The notes beneath the pieces were generated by a model, which searched no databases, was not told the DNA's origin, and worked only from the letters and a program-made list of their open reading frames with translations. Position numbers and translations under genes: made by a program. Positions 7,906 to 15,908 of a DNA stretch of 34,270 nucleotides are shown here, piece after piece; the first letter of the stretch is position 1, and each line of letters starts with the position of its first letter. The stretch is from NCBI GenBank assembly GCA_946624005.1, contig CAMORS010000022.1, forward strand, positions 1 to 34,270, in the 5' to 3' direction. This DNA is from an uncultured Prevotella sp. (lineage in GTDB: Bacteria; Bacteroidota; Bacteroidia; Bacteroidales; Bacteroidaceae).

Positions 7906-9147
7906 ATGAGTATGAAGAAGATATGCATGACAATGGTGCTGCTGGTTGTCGCCTTGCTGACGATGGCACAGCGAACGGTGGTGAGCGGAACGGTGAGCGA
8001 CCACCAGACAGGACGTCCCATCGCACAGGCCAGCGTGTCGGCGACCGGCACGAGCATCGCCGTAGTGACCAACGACGACGGCTACTTCACGCTGAAGACG
8101 GAGCAGACGCCCGAAGCCATCTTCGTGTCGCACCTCGGCTATCAGGCTCGGCGCATCAAGCTGAGCAAGCCCAGCGCTGCCGATGGCGAGCCCATCATGC
8201 TCGACATCCAGCTGAAAGCGACATCCATCAACCTCGGCGAAGTGGTGGTGTGGCCAGAGAATCCGCGGCAGCTCGTCGACATCGCCATCAGCAAGATACC
8301 GGCCAACTACAGTCGACGGCCTGAGCTTTTCAAAGGCTTCTATCGCGAGACGGCCATGAAGCGCCAGCACTATATCTACGTGGCAGAGGGTGTCGTCGAC
8401 ATGTACAAGTCGGCCTACGGGCGCGACGGCTGGCGCGACGGTGTAGCCATTGTGAAGGGGCGACGCCTGCTCAGTCCGAAACAGGGCGACACGCTGAGCA
8501 TGAAGGTGATGGGCGGACCGGTGCTTCCCGTACAGCTCGACGTGGTGAAGAACACCGCCCTGCTGCTCAATGCCGCAGAGCTCGACAACTACTTTTTCTC
8601 GATGGGACCGCCTACGCAGATCGACGGACGCCAGCAGTATGTCGTCGGCATCACGCCAAGGGTGGTCTTGCCCTACCCGCTCTACTACGGACGGCTCTAC
8701 ATCGACCGCGAGACGTTAGCCTTCACACGCGTAGAACTGGAACTCGACATGAGCGACCGTGCCAAGGCGACGCAGTTCATGCTGGTGAAGAAGCCCGCCG
8801 GTGTGCGCTTCAAGCCCAAGGAGCTGTCGGTGCTCATAGACTATAAACAGGAGGGCGGCGTGACGCGCATCAGCTACGTGCGCAACACGTTCCGCTTCAA
8901 CTGCGACTGGAAGCGGAGGCTCTTCTCCACATCGTTCACGGCTTTCTGCGAGATGGTGATCACCGACCGCTATGCCGACGACGAAGTGCACCCCATCAAG
9001 GGGCGCGACACCTTCGACTCGCGCGACATGTTCTACGACCGTGTCGACTACTTCCGCGACCCACAGTTCTGGGAAGACTACAACATCATCGAACCTTCCA
9101 CAACGCTCGACAAGGCCATCGGACGCATCATGAAACGATACGAATAG
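7906..9147 (+). CDS. Secreted carboxypeptidase-regulatory-like domain protein
   Basis: 413 aa. Signal peptide at residues 1-22 (ICMTMVLLVVALLTMAQ, cut after MAQ). Residues about 24-105 form a CarboxypepD_reg-like beta-sandwich (SGTVSDHQTGRPIAQASVSA ... GYFTL ... VSHLGYQARRI), as in the N-terminal plug extensions of SusC-like proteins. The remaining 300 residues match a common Bacteroidota architecture without a catalytic motif, ending in a probable beta-rich outer-membrane-associated region. There is no TonB box or barrel. It sits alone between its promoter and a strong terminator. A periplasmic or surface role is inferred; the substrate is unknown. A second start, three codons later, is possible. 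Confidence 0.75.
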   Translation: MSMKKICMTMVLLVVALLTMAQRTVVSGTVSDHQTGRPIAQASVSATGTSIAVVTNDDGYFTLKTEQTPEAIFVSHLGYQARRIKLSKPSAADGEPIMLDIQLKATSINLGEVVVWPENPRQLVDIAISKIPANYSRRPELFKGFYRETAMKRQHYIYVAEGVVDMYKSAYGRDGWRDGVAIVKGRRLLSPKQGDTLSMKVMGGPVLPVQLDVVKNTALLLNAAELDNYFFSMGPPTQIDGRQQYVVGITPRVVLPYPLYYGRLYIDRETLAFTRVELELDMSDRAKATQFMLVKKPAGVRFKPKELSVLIDYKQEGGVTRISYVRNTFRFNCDWKRRLFSTSFTAFCEMVITDRYADDEVHPIKGRDTFDSRDMFYDRVDYFRDPQFWEDYNIIEPSTTLDKAIGRIMKRYE

Positions 9148-9183
9148 CTGGTCACCGGATGACCAGCTATTGGACATTTTTTT
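9144..9183 (+). terminator. Rho-independent terminator
   Basis: Perfect 11-bp stem (ATAGCTGGTCA / TGACCAGCTAT) with loop CCGGA, then a short spacer and a T7 run. The stop codon of the preceding gene is inside the 5' arm. Confidence 0.85.
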
Positions 9184-9336
9184 GGTCAACTCGCGTTATT
9201 CAGTAGAACGGTATTTCACTGCGACAATGTTAATTCTTCGTAAAAACGGGAGACTGTGACGACGCTGACACAACATTTAGGCGGATTTCGCGTTATATTA
9301 AGAAATAGTGGCTGCACCACAACAACGCTCAAGCAA

Positions 9337-11397
9337 ATGCGAAAGATATACCTTATTATATATATAGTAGGACTGGCCTTGCTCACAGGATGCGGTGCCG
9401 ACCGCAACCTGAAGAAGGCTGAGAAGTATCTCGCCTTAGGCGAATACTATGATGCCGCCTCGGAGTTTAAGACGGCCTACAGCAAGACACCCGCCAAAGA
9501 TCGCGACAAACGAGGACAAATCTCGAAGAAGTTAGCCTACAGCTACGAGCGCATCAACTCGACGCAGAAGGCGATAGCGGCCTACCGCAACGTTGTGCGC
9601 TACCATCAAGATGTAGCCGACACGCACCTGGCCTTAGCGCGCCAGCTGATGAAGAACGGCAACTACAAGGAGGCGGTGCAGGAGTTTCAGGTGGCTCTGG
9701 ACAGTATGCCGGACAACACGCTGGCCCGTACGGGACTGAAGGCTGCGCAGGAGGCTCCGGAGATCAAGCAGATGGGCTCGCGCTATACGGTGAAGCGCAT
9801 GGACATCTTCAACTCAAGAAGGGCCGACTACTGCCCCATGCTCTTCGGCGACCAATACGACCAGCTCTACTTCTCGTCAACCCGCAACGACGCTCAGGGC
9901 GACGAGCTCAGCGGCATCACGGGAGCCAAGCCGGGCGACATCTTCTTCTCGCAGAAGGACGACAAAGGCAAGTGGGGGCGACCGCAGACGATAGAGACAG
10001 GACTGAACTCGGAATACGACGAGGGAGCCTGCTGCTTCAAGCCCGACGGTTCGACGATGTACCTGACTCAATGCTCTACCGACCCGGACTATCCGCGCTA
10101 TGCCACCATCGTGACGGCTAACCGCAGCGATGCCGCCTGGGGCAAGCCCAACAAGCTGGAGCTGACACACGACACGCTGTCGAGCTATGCCCACCCCGCC
10201 ATCTCGCCCGACGGCGAGTGGCTCTACTTCACCAGCGACATGCCTGGCGGAAAGGGTGGACTCGACATCTGGCGTGTCCGCCTGACAAGCGCCGGAACGG
10301 GCGGTGTGGAGAATCTGGGCGAGCCGATCAACACCGAGGGCGACGAGATGTTCCCGACGTTCCGTCCTAACGGCGACTTCTACTTCTCGTCGAACGGTCA
10401 TCCCGGTCTGGGGGGCCTCGACATCTTCATCGCCAAAGTGAACCGCCACGGACGCTACGAGCTGGAGCATCCGGGCTATCCGCTCAACTCGATGGGCGAC
10501 GACTTCGGGATGACCTTCGAGGGACTGAAGAACCAGGGATTCTTCTCGTCGAACCGTGGCGACGGCCGCGGCTGGGATCATATCTACAGCTTTGAGAACC
10601 CCGAGATTATCCAGACCGTGAAGGGATGGGTCTACGAGGTGGATGCCTACGAGCTGCCGTCGGCTCAGGTGCACATGGTGGGCAGCGACGGCACCAACGT
10701 GAAACTCAGCGTGAAGGGCGACGGCTCGTTCGAACAGGAGGTGAAGCCCAACGTCGACTATATCTTCCTTGCTGTGTGCGACGGGTTCCTCAACCATGTA
10801 GAGGAACTGAGCGTCAAGCCCGTCACCGAATCGAAGGAATATACCTTGCAGTTTCCGCTGGCCAACATCCGTGTGCCGGTGCTCATCGACAACATCTTCT
10901 ACGACTTCGACAAGGCGACGCTACGCCCGGAGTCGACACAGGCACTGGACGAACTGGTGAAGACGCTGAACGAGAACCCCAACATCACCATCGAGCTGAG
11001 CGCTCATGCGGACTATCGCGGACGGGCGGAATACAACAAACGGCTGTCGCAGCGAAGAGCCGAGAGTGTGGTGAACTATCTGATAGAGCACGGCATCGCC
11101 GCCGACCGCCTGACCGCCGTGGGCTATGGCAAGGAGAAGCCGAAGACGGTGCGCAAGAAGCTCACCGAGACCTATCCCTGGCTGAAGGCAGACGACGTGC
11201 TCACCGAGGAGTTTATCACCGCTCTGAAAGACAAGGAGAAGGAAGAGATCTGCAACCAGCTAAACCGCCGCACCGAGTTCCTCGTGTTGCGCACCACCTA
11301 CGGCCTCTTCGACGAGAACGGCAAGCTCAAGGAGCTGCCGCAAAAGAAGAAGAAGGTTGAGGTGGAAGACGAGGACGACTTCTTCTTCGACTTCTGA
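9337..11397 (+). CDS. porE: PorE-like type IX secretion lipoprotein (TPR, beta-propeller, CRD, OmpA)
   Basis: 686 aa from the ATG at 9337, chosen because it directly precedes a lipoprotein signal (MRKIYLIIYIVGLALLTGC, cysteine at residue 19). Domains in order: TPR-like helices (about 20-150), PD40/WD40-like blades (about 170-420, with SPDGEWLYFTSD and RPNGDFYFSSNG), a carboxypeptidase-regulatory-like fold (about 430-505), and an OmpA peptidoglycan-binding domain (about 515-686, with FYDFDKATLRPES and LSQRRAESV). This exact order is that of PorE, which anchors the type IX secretion apparatus to peptidoglycan. A generic OmpA/PD40 protein is the alternative. The C-terminus ends in a Lys run followed by an acidic and Phe-rich tail. 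Confidence 0.8.
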   Translation: MRKIYLIIYIVGLALLTGCGADRNLKKAEKYLALGEYYDAASEFKTAYSKTPAKDRDKRGQISKKLAYSYERINSTQKAIAAYRNVVRYHQDVADTHLALARQLMKNGNYKEAVQEFQVALDSMPDNTLARTGLKAAQEAPEIKQMGSRYTVKRMDIFNSRRADYCPMLFGDQYDQLYFSSTRNDAQGDELSGITGAKPGDIFFSQKDDKGKWGRPQTIETGLNSEYDEGACCFKPDGSTMYLTQCSTDPDYPRYATIVTANRSDAAWGKPNKLELTHDTLSSYAHPAISPDGEWLYFTSDMPGGKGGLDIWRVRLTSAGTGGVENLGEPINTEGDEMFPTFRPNGDFYFSSNGHPGLGGLDIFIAKVNRHGRYELEHPGYPLNSMGDDFGMTFEGLKNQGFFSSNRGDGRGWDHIYSFENPEIIQTVKGWVYEVDAYELPSAQVHMVGSDGTNVKLSVKGDGSFEQEVKPNVDYIFLAVCDGFLNHVEELSVKPVTESKEYTLQFPLANIRVPVLIDNIFYDFDKATLRPESTQALDELVKTLNENPNITIELSAHADYRGRAEYNKRLSQRRAESVVNYLIEHGIAADRLTAVGYGKEKPKTVRKKLTETYPWLKADDVLTEEFITALKDKEKEEICNQLNRRTEFLVLRTTYGLFDENGKLKELPQKKKKVEVEDEDDFFFDF

Positions 11398-11406
11398 TAG
11401 TTTTTC

Positions 11407-11448
11407 ATAGAAGCTATAGATACTATAGAAGCTATAGATACTATAGAA
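11407..11448. repeat. 18-bp tandem repeat, 2.3 copies
   Basis: Unit ATAGAAGCTATAGATACT repeated at 11407 and 11425, then a partial copy. Each unit contains CTATAG and pairs with its neighbour (CTATAGATACTATAG), so the RNA could fold. It lies between the PorE-like gene and the ABC pair. Confidence 0.85.
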
Positions 11449-11462
11449 TAAAAAAGAGAACA

Positions 11463-11963
11463 ATGACCATCGAACTGAAAAACGGACGATTAGCCCAAGA
11501 CGGGGAGACACTCTTCGCCAACCTGTCGCTCAGGGCAGAGGGAGGGCAGACGTGCGTCGTTGACAACCTTCCACGAAAGGCTCACAAGCCTTTGCTCCAT
11601 GCCCTGATGGGACTGCTCCCCCTTGACGAGGGGTACATCAGCATCGACGGCGAACCGCTCGACGAGCGGTCGGCAGGCTGGCTGCGACAGTTCATGGCCT
11701 ACGTGCCGCAAACCCTCCGGTGGCCCGACGAGGAACGCTTCCGCGGGATGAGCGACGAGGAGGTGCACCGCCGCCTCTTAGAGAATGCCGCTACGGGCGA
11801 CAGTCAGATTGTCTTCGTGGAAGGTATCTTCGGAGCCGACGACGAGACGCTCTGCCGACAGATGGCTCAAAGCGGGAAAGCCGTGGTGGTGTGCCGCGAG
11901 AAGCCCATCGTCAACAAACCGGCCACCCCACCCCTTGAGCCCCGCGAGGGAGATTTGTTCTAA
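11463..11963 (+). CDS. Degenerate FetA/YbbL-like ABC ATP-binding subunit
   Basis: 166 aa, shorter than the usual 210-230. The order of ABC elements is visible: the N-terminal strand and A-loop region, then GQTCVVDNLPRKAHKPLL where Walker A (GxxGxGKS/T) should be, ALMGLLPLDEGYISIDGEPL as in real NBDs, and a Q-loop-like YVPQ. The P-loop glycines, lysine and serine are absent. The helical domain is very short with no LSGGQ signature, and the Walker B position reads QIVFVEG. It probably does not hydrolyse ATP. It is followed by a FetB-like permease 124 nt downstream. I see no frameshift or internal stop, so the loss looks long-standing rather than recent decay. Confidence 0.65.
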   Translation: MTIELKNGRLAQDGETLFANLSLRAEGGQTCVVDNLPRKAHKPLLHALMGLLPLDEGYISIDGEPLDERSAGWLRQFMAYVPQTLRWPDEERFRGMSDEEVHRRLLENAATGDSQIVFVEGIFGADDETLCRQMAQSGKAVVVCREKPIVNKPATPPLEPREGDLF

Positions 11964-11982
11964 ATCACCCATCAAACGTCAC

Positions 11983-12080
11983 CCCTCAACCCTTCAACCT
12001 TGTGCGAAGCACAATACATCAACCTTCAACCCTCAACCTTCAACCCTCAAACATCAACCCTCAAACATCAACCTTCAACC
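11983..12080. repeat. C/T/A-rich low-complexity repeat
   Basis: Imperfect copies of TTCAACCCTCAAC / CATCAACCCTCAAA fill most of the gap before the permease gene. The same class of G-poor repeat occurs inside coding regions near 29740 and 31700. Confidence 0.75.
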
Positions 12081-12087
12081 ATCAGAA

Positions 12088-12849
12088 ATGAATCTTACCA
12101 TAGGCATCATCCTGACCATCGTGATGGCAGCACTGGCCATCAGCTTCTTCTATCTGTTGCAGGCAAAGAGTGCGCGACGCGCGACAATAGCTACCGTCAG
12201 ACTCATCGTGCAGACATCCCTTGTGGGCGGCTGTGCCTACGGATTGATGAAAATAGACAACATTCTGCTCAACCTGTTGTGGCTCATCCTGACGACATTG
12301 TTTGCCGCCTGGTATGTGGTGATGCGTGCCCGACTGAACCGCCGGTCAATGTTCGTTGCGGTTTGGGGGGCGATGCTCGCTGCCGTCGTCGTCGGCATGC
12401 TCCCGATGTACAGCATAGGGCGCGTCCATCAGGCTGCCTTGCTCATCCCGGTGGCTGGCATCGTGCAATGCGAAATGGCCGTGGTGCTGCCACGGGCGCT
12501 GAAGGAATACTACATCGCCCTGGTGCGCTTCAACGACACCTACTACTATCTGTTGGGCAACGGCACAACGTGGACGAAAGCCGTCGTGCCCATGCTGCGC
12601 AGGGCTGTCGACCGATCGTTCTTGCCCGCTTACCGAAAGTTTTCGCGGGCTGCCCTTGTGGGACTCCCCCTACTGATGGGCGGACTGTTGTTGGCTGGCA
12701 CGCCGCTCTTAACGGCTGTCGTAGCCACACTGCTGCTGACCTTTTCTGGATTGGTAGCCACCATCGTGGCGCTGCTGCTCATCGTTGTGGCGTCGCGACA
12801 GGTTGTCACTGACAAGCGCGGACACCTCACTGACAAAGCGCGCAGCTGA
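12088..12849 (+). CDS. fetB: FetB/YbbM-like (UPF0014) ABC transporter permease
   Basis: 253 aa from the ATG at 12088, where the hydrophobic N-terminus starts (MNLTIGIILTIVMAALAISF). About seven membrane segments, the IRQT-like VRLIVQTSLVGG near residue 40, and the loop ALLIPVAGIVQCEMAVVLPR follow the FetB/YbbM family, which in E. coli forms the FetAB exporter linked to iron homeostasis. The longer open frame upstream is translated low-complexity repeat and is rejected. The expected partner ATPase is the gene just upstream, but that protein lacks the catalytic motifs. The substrate here is unknown. Confidence 0.8.
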   Translation: MNLTIGIILTIVMAALAISFFYLLQAKSARRATIATVRLIVQTSLVGGCAYGLMKIDNILLNLLWLILTTLFAAWYVVMRARLNRRSMFVAVWGAMLAAVVVGMLPMYSIGRVHQAALLIPVAGIVQCEMAVVLPRALKEYYIALVRFNDTYYYLLGNGTTWTKAVVPMLRRAVDRSFLPAYRKFSRAALVGLPLLMGGLLLAGTPLLTAVVATLLLTFSGLVATIVALLLIVVASRQVVTDKRGHLTDKARS

Positions 12850-12959
12850 GAGGGCCAATGTGGCATTGATACGTATCAAGACATTTGACAGAAGTCAAGA
12901 AATCCCCTTTCTTTTCGCTTTTCAACCCCTCTTTTTGTGTGGCATGACGCAAAAGGCAT

Positions 12960-12967
12960 TACCTTTG
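12960..12967 (+). promoter_or_regulatory. -7 promoter element of the micro-ORF unit
   Basis: TACCTTTG with TTTTTG about 22 bp upstream as a -33 candidate. Transcription would begin about 12974 and run through a structured leader. Confidence 0.65.
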
Positions 12968-12974
12968 CACCCAG

Positions 12975-13110
12975 AAAACTCGCGCAAGGGGTTGAAGAAT
13001 AGTAGCCCCTTCGTATGGGCCGGAGACGCTCCGCCCGCCATAGGATAACGTGCCTAAGAGTAGGTATCAGAAAGGTAAAAAGATTGTTTCACAAAAAAAG
13101 AAAGCGAGTA
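12975..13110 (+). promoter_or_regulatory. Structured 5' leader ahead of two micro-ORFs
   Basis: Two good stems: AAGGGG (12986-12991) with CCCCTT (13006-13011), and an 8-bp stem with one bulge at 13017-13036 (GGG.CGGAG / CTCCGCCC, loop ACG). A weak third stem follows near 13052. The leader is about 135 nt and is not similar to a riboswitch I recognise. An in-frame ATG at 13015 would give a very basic extension, which I think is less likely than a non-coding leader. Confidence 0.4.
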
Positions 13111-13212
13111 ATGAAAAAGACATTAAAGAAAGTACTGTCCACTGTCAAGGATAGTTGGATGGAATCGGCTAAGCTGATGTATCAGTATTCCGAATATCGA
13201 AGAGACCTTTGA
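13111..13212 (+). CDS. 33-aa micro-ORF 1
   Basis: ATG at 13111 preceded by AAGAAAGCGAGTA. It encodes MKKTLKKVLSTVKDSWMESA followed by a Tyr-rich end and stops at TGA 13210-13212. It is a basic, possibly amphipathic helix. It lies between a clear promoter (12960-12967) and a strong terminator (13417-13457), so it is transcribed whether or not it is translated. No family recognised; it could be a leader peptide or an independent small protein. Confidence 0.4.
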   Translation: MKKTLKKVLSTVKDSWMESAKLMYQYSEYRRDL

Positions 13213-13257
13213 GAATTGAAAATTGATAATTGATAATTTAAGAGAAAGGATAACGCA

Positions 13258-13341
13258 ATGAAAAAAATGATAGAGAAATGGATAGAAAGTAACAAGTTCA
13301 ACACATTTTGCCGCAACTACGTGAAAATGCAAGGAATTTGA
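13258..13341 (+). CDS. 27-aa micro-ORF 2
   Basis: ATG at 13258 after AGAGAAAGGATAACGCA. It encodes MKKMIEKWIESNKFNTFCRN and a short tail, with TGA at 13339-13341. Both micro-ORFs begin MKK, contain Trp, and lie in the same promoter-terminator unit. I recognise no family. Translation is unproved. Confidence 0.35.
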   Translation: MKKMIEKWIESNKFNTFCRNYVKMQGI

Positions 13342-13416
13342 GAAAAGCGAGAAAAGAGAAAGATTGAAAAAGTGAAAAAAAATGAGGGTCAATCATTATA
13401 AAAACTGAAAAAATGA

Positions 13417-13457
13417 AGAACCATACGCCGCTGCTGCCGTATGGTTCTCTTTTTTTT
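13417..13457 (+). terminator. Rho-independent terminator of the micro-ORF unit
   Basis: Perfect 11-bp stem (AGAACCATACG / CGTATGGTTCT), 10-nt loop and a T8 run. It precedes the nuclease promoter by only a few bases, so the two units are insulated. Confidence 0.9.
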
Positions 13458-13459
13458 CC

Positions 13460-13467
13460 TATCTTTG
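13460..13467 (+). promoter_or_regulatory. -7 promoter element of the lipoprotein endonuclease gene
   Basis: TATCTTTG, 20 nt before the ATG at 13488. It rules out the earlier in-frame start at 13413, which falls in the upstream terminator. Confidence 0.75.
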
Positions 13468-13487
13468 CAGCACTAATCAAGAAGAAT

Positions 13488-14336
13488 ATGAAGAGAAGAA
13501 ACTCAGCCATCGTAGCGATGCTCGCCTGCTTGGTCGTGCTGACAGCTTGTCGCGAGGAGAGCAACCGCCACACAGACGCTGCCGACGAACAACAGATGGA
13601 GGCGTTCGTGTCGACAACCAACGCTGATGACAGCCATGCTGCCAAGGTGAAACCGACGAAACCAATGGAACAGCCTGCGAGCATCAAGGGCGTGTCGGAG
13701 CAGATCCTGAAGCGGAAGGGCTACATCGTGAGCTACAACAAGCAGACGAAGCTGCCCAACTGGGTGGCATGGCACCTGACGGCAGCACATACCGAGGGAC
13801 GCGTGCAGCGCGAGAACTATGCTTTCCACGAGGACGACGCGGTGAAAGCTCCGCGAGCCACTACTGACGACTACTACAACTCACGCTACGACCGGGGACA
13901 CATGTGTCCGGCGGGTGACAACAAATGGAATGCTGAGGCGATGGAAGAGACTTTCCTCCTTACCAATGTCTGTCCGCAGAACCACGGGCTGAACAAAGAT
14001 GCATGGAACGACCTCGAGATAGCCACACGCCGATGGGCCAGGAAGTATGGCGACGTATACGTCGTCTGCGGACCTATCTTGGGCGATGAACCCTACAAAA
14101 CGATAGGGCGGAACAAGGTGGTCGTTCCGAAAGCTTTCTTCAAAGTGGTGCTGGCCATGAAACCCGAGCCAAAAGCTATCGGCTTCGTCTACGAGAACCA
14201 CGGGCACAACAACCCGAAGATGTTCCAGAATGCCACCACCGTCGACGAGGTGGAGCGGCTGACGGGCATCAACTTCTTCCCCCAGCTCAACGACAATATC
14301 GAGGATGCGGTGGAGGCCAACCGCGGCTATTTCTAA
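13488..14336 (+). CDS. Lipoprotein DNA/RNA non-specific endonuclease
   Basis: 282 aa. Lipoprotein signal with lipobox VLTAC (Cys at residue 21), then a low-complexity linker to about 65 and a NUC1-type beta-beta-alpha-metal nuclease domain. The catalytic motif DRGHMCPAGDN lies at 135-145, and the downstream TNVCPQNHGLNKDAWNDLE (about 159-177) supplies the metal-binding Asn and adjacent residues. The family cuts DNA and RNA without sequence preference using Mg2+. Membrane anchoring suggests scavenging of extracellular nucleic acid or surface defence. Both key motifs are intact. A second nuclease of this family lies at 27937-30039. Confidence 0.93.
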   Translation: MKRRNSAIVAMLACLVVLTACREESNRHTDAADEQQMEAFVSTTNADDSHAAKVKPTKPMEQPASIKGVSEQILKRKGYIVSYNKQTKLPNWVAWHLTAAHTEGRVQRENYAFHEDDAVKAPRATTDDYYNSRYDRGHMCPAGDNKWNAEAMEETFLLTNVCPQNHGLNKDAWNDLEIATRRWARKYGDVYVVCGPILGDEPYKTIGRNKVVVPKAFFKVVLAMKPEPKAIGFVYENHGHNNPKMFQNATTVDEVERLTGINFFPQLNDNIEDAVEANRGYF

Positions 14337-14354
14337 ACATTTGCTGAGTATAAC

Positions 14355-14445
14355 AGAACGCAGAGACGCAAAGACGCAGAGGGTATTTTCCTGTCGGTTG
14401 ATACTCTGATTTTAAATCCTTTGCGTCTCTGCGTCTTTGCGTTCT
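14355..14445. repeat. Long inverted repeat between convergent genes
   Basis: The arms are built from alternating ACGCAGAG and ACGCAAAG units (from 14355) and their complement (ending at 14445), with a second short stem GGTAT/ATACT inside. Such AACGCAGAGACGC repeats occur in many unrelated genomes. Here it probably ends both the nuclease (+) and porin (-) transcripts. Confidence 0.8.
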
Positions 14446-14452
14446 AAAAACA

Positions 14453-15715
14453 TTAATAGCACTTGATGCGATACATGAAGCCGAGCTCGATGCGGTTGGT
14501 ATTGCGGTTGTTGAGGGCCGATGCTTTGTTGTAAGCGTAATGGCGGCCGAGGTAGGCCAGATAGACGCGAAAATCTTGCGAGCGGACAGGATAATACTCA
14601 AGAGAGGCAAGATAGCTGAGCACCTTGCGATAATTCTTATAGTCGGTTTGCTTCCGAAGCCCCGTCACGTCGTACATGCCTTTGAGCATCAGTTTCCATT
14701 TCGGAGCAAACTCCCAGCGAGCCTTCGTCACGAAAGAGCGCATGTGCGTATCGGTGAAATAGTGACCAAATTCGTTTCCTGCAAACTCTACAGAACCATG
14801 ATCGATGAATTCAGTAGTTGGTGTATAGTCACCACCTAAAAAACGATCCATCAGCTCAGAGGTGACGATGCCGTAGCGGTCGACATCATCCCAACGCTCC
14901 ATATAGTCGAAATACCACTGCAGGCGCGGCAGGGTGAGTTGCTGTCCGAGCATCACCACCTTCGACGTGTAGCCCTTGGCCTGCTGCTGGATGCCAGCCG
15001 CCCAGCGCGTCTGAACAAGTCCATGACCGAAGTCGCCGTTCCAGTTGAAGATATAGGTAAAAGGAGCCTTGCTCTGTTCCAACGCCCTTGTTTCTCCCGT
15101 TTCGTGGACCGCCACGGGACGGCAGCCGTAATAGTCGTCGGTGGTGCCATTGTCGGTGTGCGTCACCTGGCCGATAAACTCCTGTGTCGGCACAGGCTTA
15201 TAGCTGACGTGGGCACCGCCGAAGAAGATGTCCATATACTCGCCGAAGTCGCTGTACTGATAGATGTACATCGGGTTCTCGTCGTACTCGAATCCGCCCC
15301 ACATCTGGCACACCTTGCCGCCCGTAAGCTCCACCTTGTCGCCTGGCAGACGGTAGCTGACGAACATCATGTCGGTAGCCTTGGCGAAGTTGTCCACCGA
15401 CTGCGCCGCATTCGTCTTGTTCAGACGGTGGCGGAAGCGGTAGGAGATGCGGTCGGTCAGGCGGCCGGTTATCTCGAAGCGCAGCTCCTTGGCCTTGAAA
15501 GACGACTGCCAAGGTCCCGCTTCGTCGTCGGTGCGTGCCGATGCCGTATAGTTGAAATAGACGTTGAACATGTCGTTCTTCTTCTCAAGTCCCAACACGC
15601 GTTCTGCCAACGACTCCACTCCCTCGTCGTTGCCGCCAAGACCACTATTGTTGCCTTGCGCCTGCATGCCTAATGCAGCGCATATCATCACTCCTGCTAT
15701 CAGATTTCTTTTCAT
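14453..15715 (-). CDS. Outer-membrane porin (phosphate-selective porin O/P-like)
   Basis: 420 aa from the ATG at 15715 (MKRNLIAGVMICAALGMQAQ, signal peptide with cut near QAQ). The mature part is an alternating beta-strand barrel: KAKELRFEITGRLTDRISYR early, repeated strands such as VSYRLPGDKVELTGGKVCQM, and a C-terminal strand ending in the aromatic-rich MYRIKCY. This resembles the OprO/OprP-type porins annotated in Bacteroidota. Specificity cannot be read here. The start at 15763 is rejected because the -7 element at 15750-15757 places transcription after it. Convergent with the nuclease gene. Confidence 0.75.
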   Translation of the reverse strand: MKRNLIAGVMICAALGMQAQGNNSGLGGNDEGVESLAERVLGLEKKNDMFNVYFNYTASARTDDEAGPWQSSFKAKELRFEITGRLTDRISYRFRHRLNKTNAAQSVDNFAKATDMMFVSYRLPGDKVELTGGKVCQMWGGFEYDENPMYIYQYSDFGEYMDIFFGGAHVSYKPVPTQEFIGQVTHTDNGTTDDYYGCRPVAVHETGETRALEQSKAPFTYIFNWNGDFGHGLVQTRWAAGIQQQAKGYTSKVVMLGQQLTLPRLQWYFDYMERWDDVDRYGIVTSELMDRFLGGDYTPTTEFIDHGSVEFAGNEFGHYFTDTHMRSFVTKARWEFAPKWKLMLKGMYDVTGLRKQTDYKNYRKVLSYLASLEYYPVRSQDFRVYLAYLGRHYAYNKASALNNRNTNRIELGFMYRIKCY

Positions 15716-15749
15716 GGTAAAAACAAAAAAACATGTTGCTATCGGCGTG

Positions 15750-15757
15750 CAAAGGTA
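15750..15757 (-). promoter_or_regulatory. -7 promoter element of the porin gene
   Basis: TACCTTTG on the minus strand, 35 nt upstream of the ATG at 15715. Confidence 0.7.
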
Positions 15758-15840
15758 CAACAAAAGTTGAGAACCCCTATCTTATTTATAGAAAAACTTT
15801 AAAAAAATGCATATTTTTTGCAGTTTTACGAAGAAATGCC

Positions 15841-15848
15841 TAACTTTG
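15841..15848 (+). promoter_or_regulatory. -7 promoter element of the three-repeat secreted protein gene
   Basis: TAACTTTG with a TTTTTTG tract about 21 bp upstream. Its position rules out the longer frame starting at 15807. Confidence 0.7.
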
Positions 15849-15908
15849 CAACCCAATAATCTATCTTTCAAGAAGAAAATTACTAATCAAACAAATGGAT
15901 TTCAAACA

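Noticed and set aside
13015..13110. N-terminal extension of micro-ORF 1 giving a 65-aa basic protein
   Set aside because: It would be encoded by the GC-rich stem region; the amino-acid content (Arg/Lys runs) looks like translated structured RNA. Not fully excluded.
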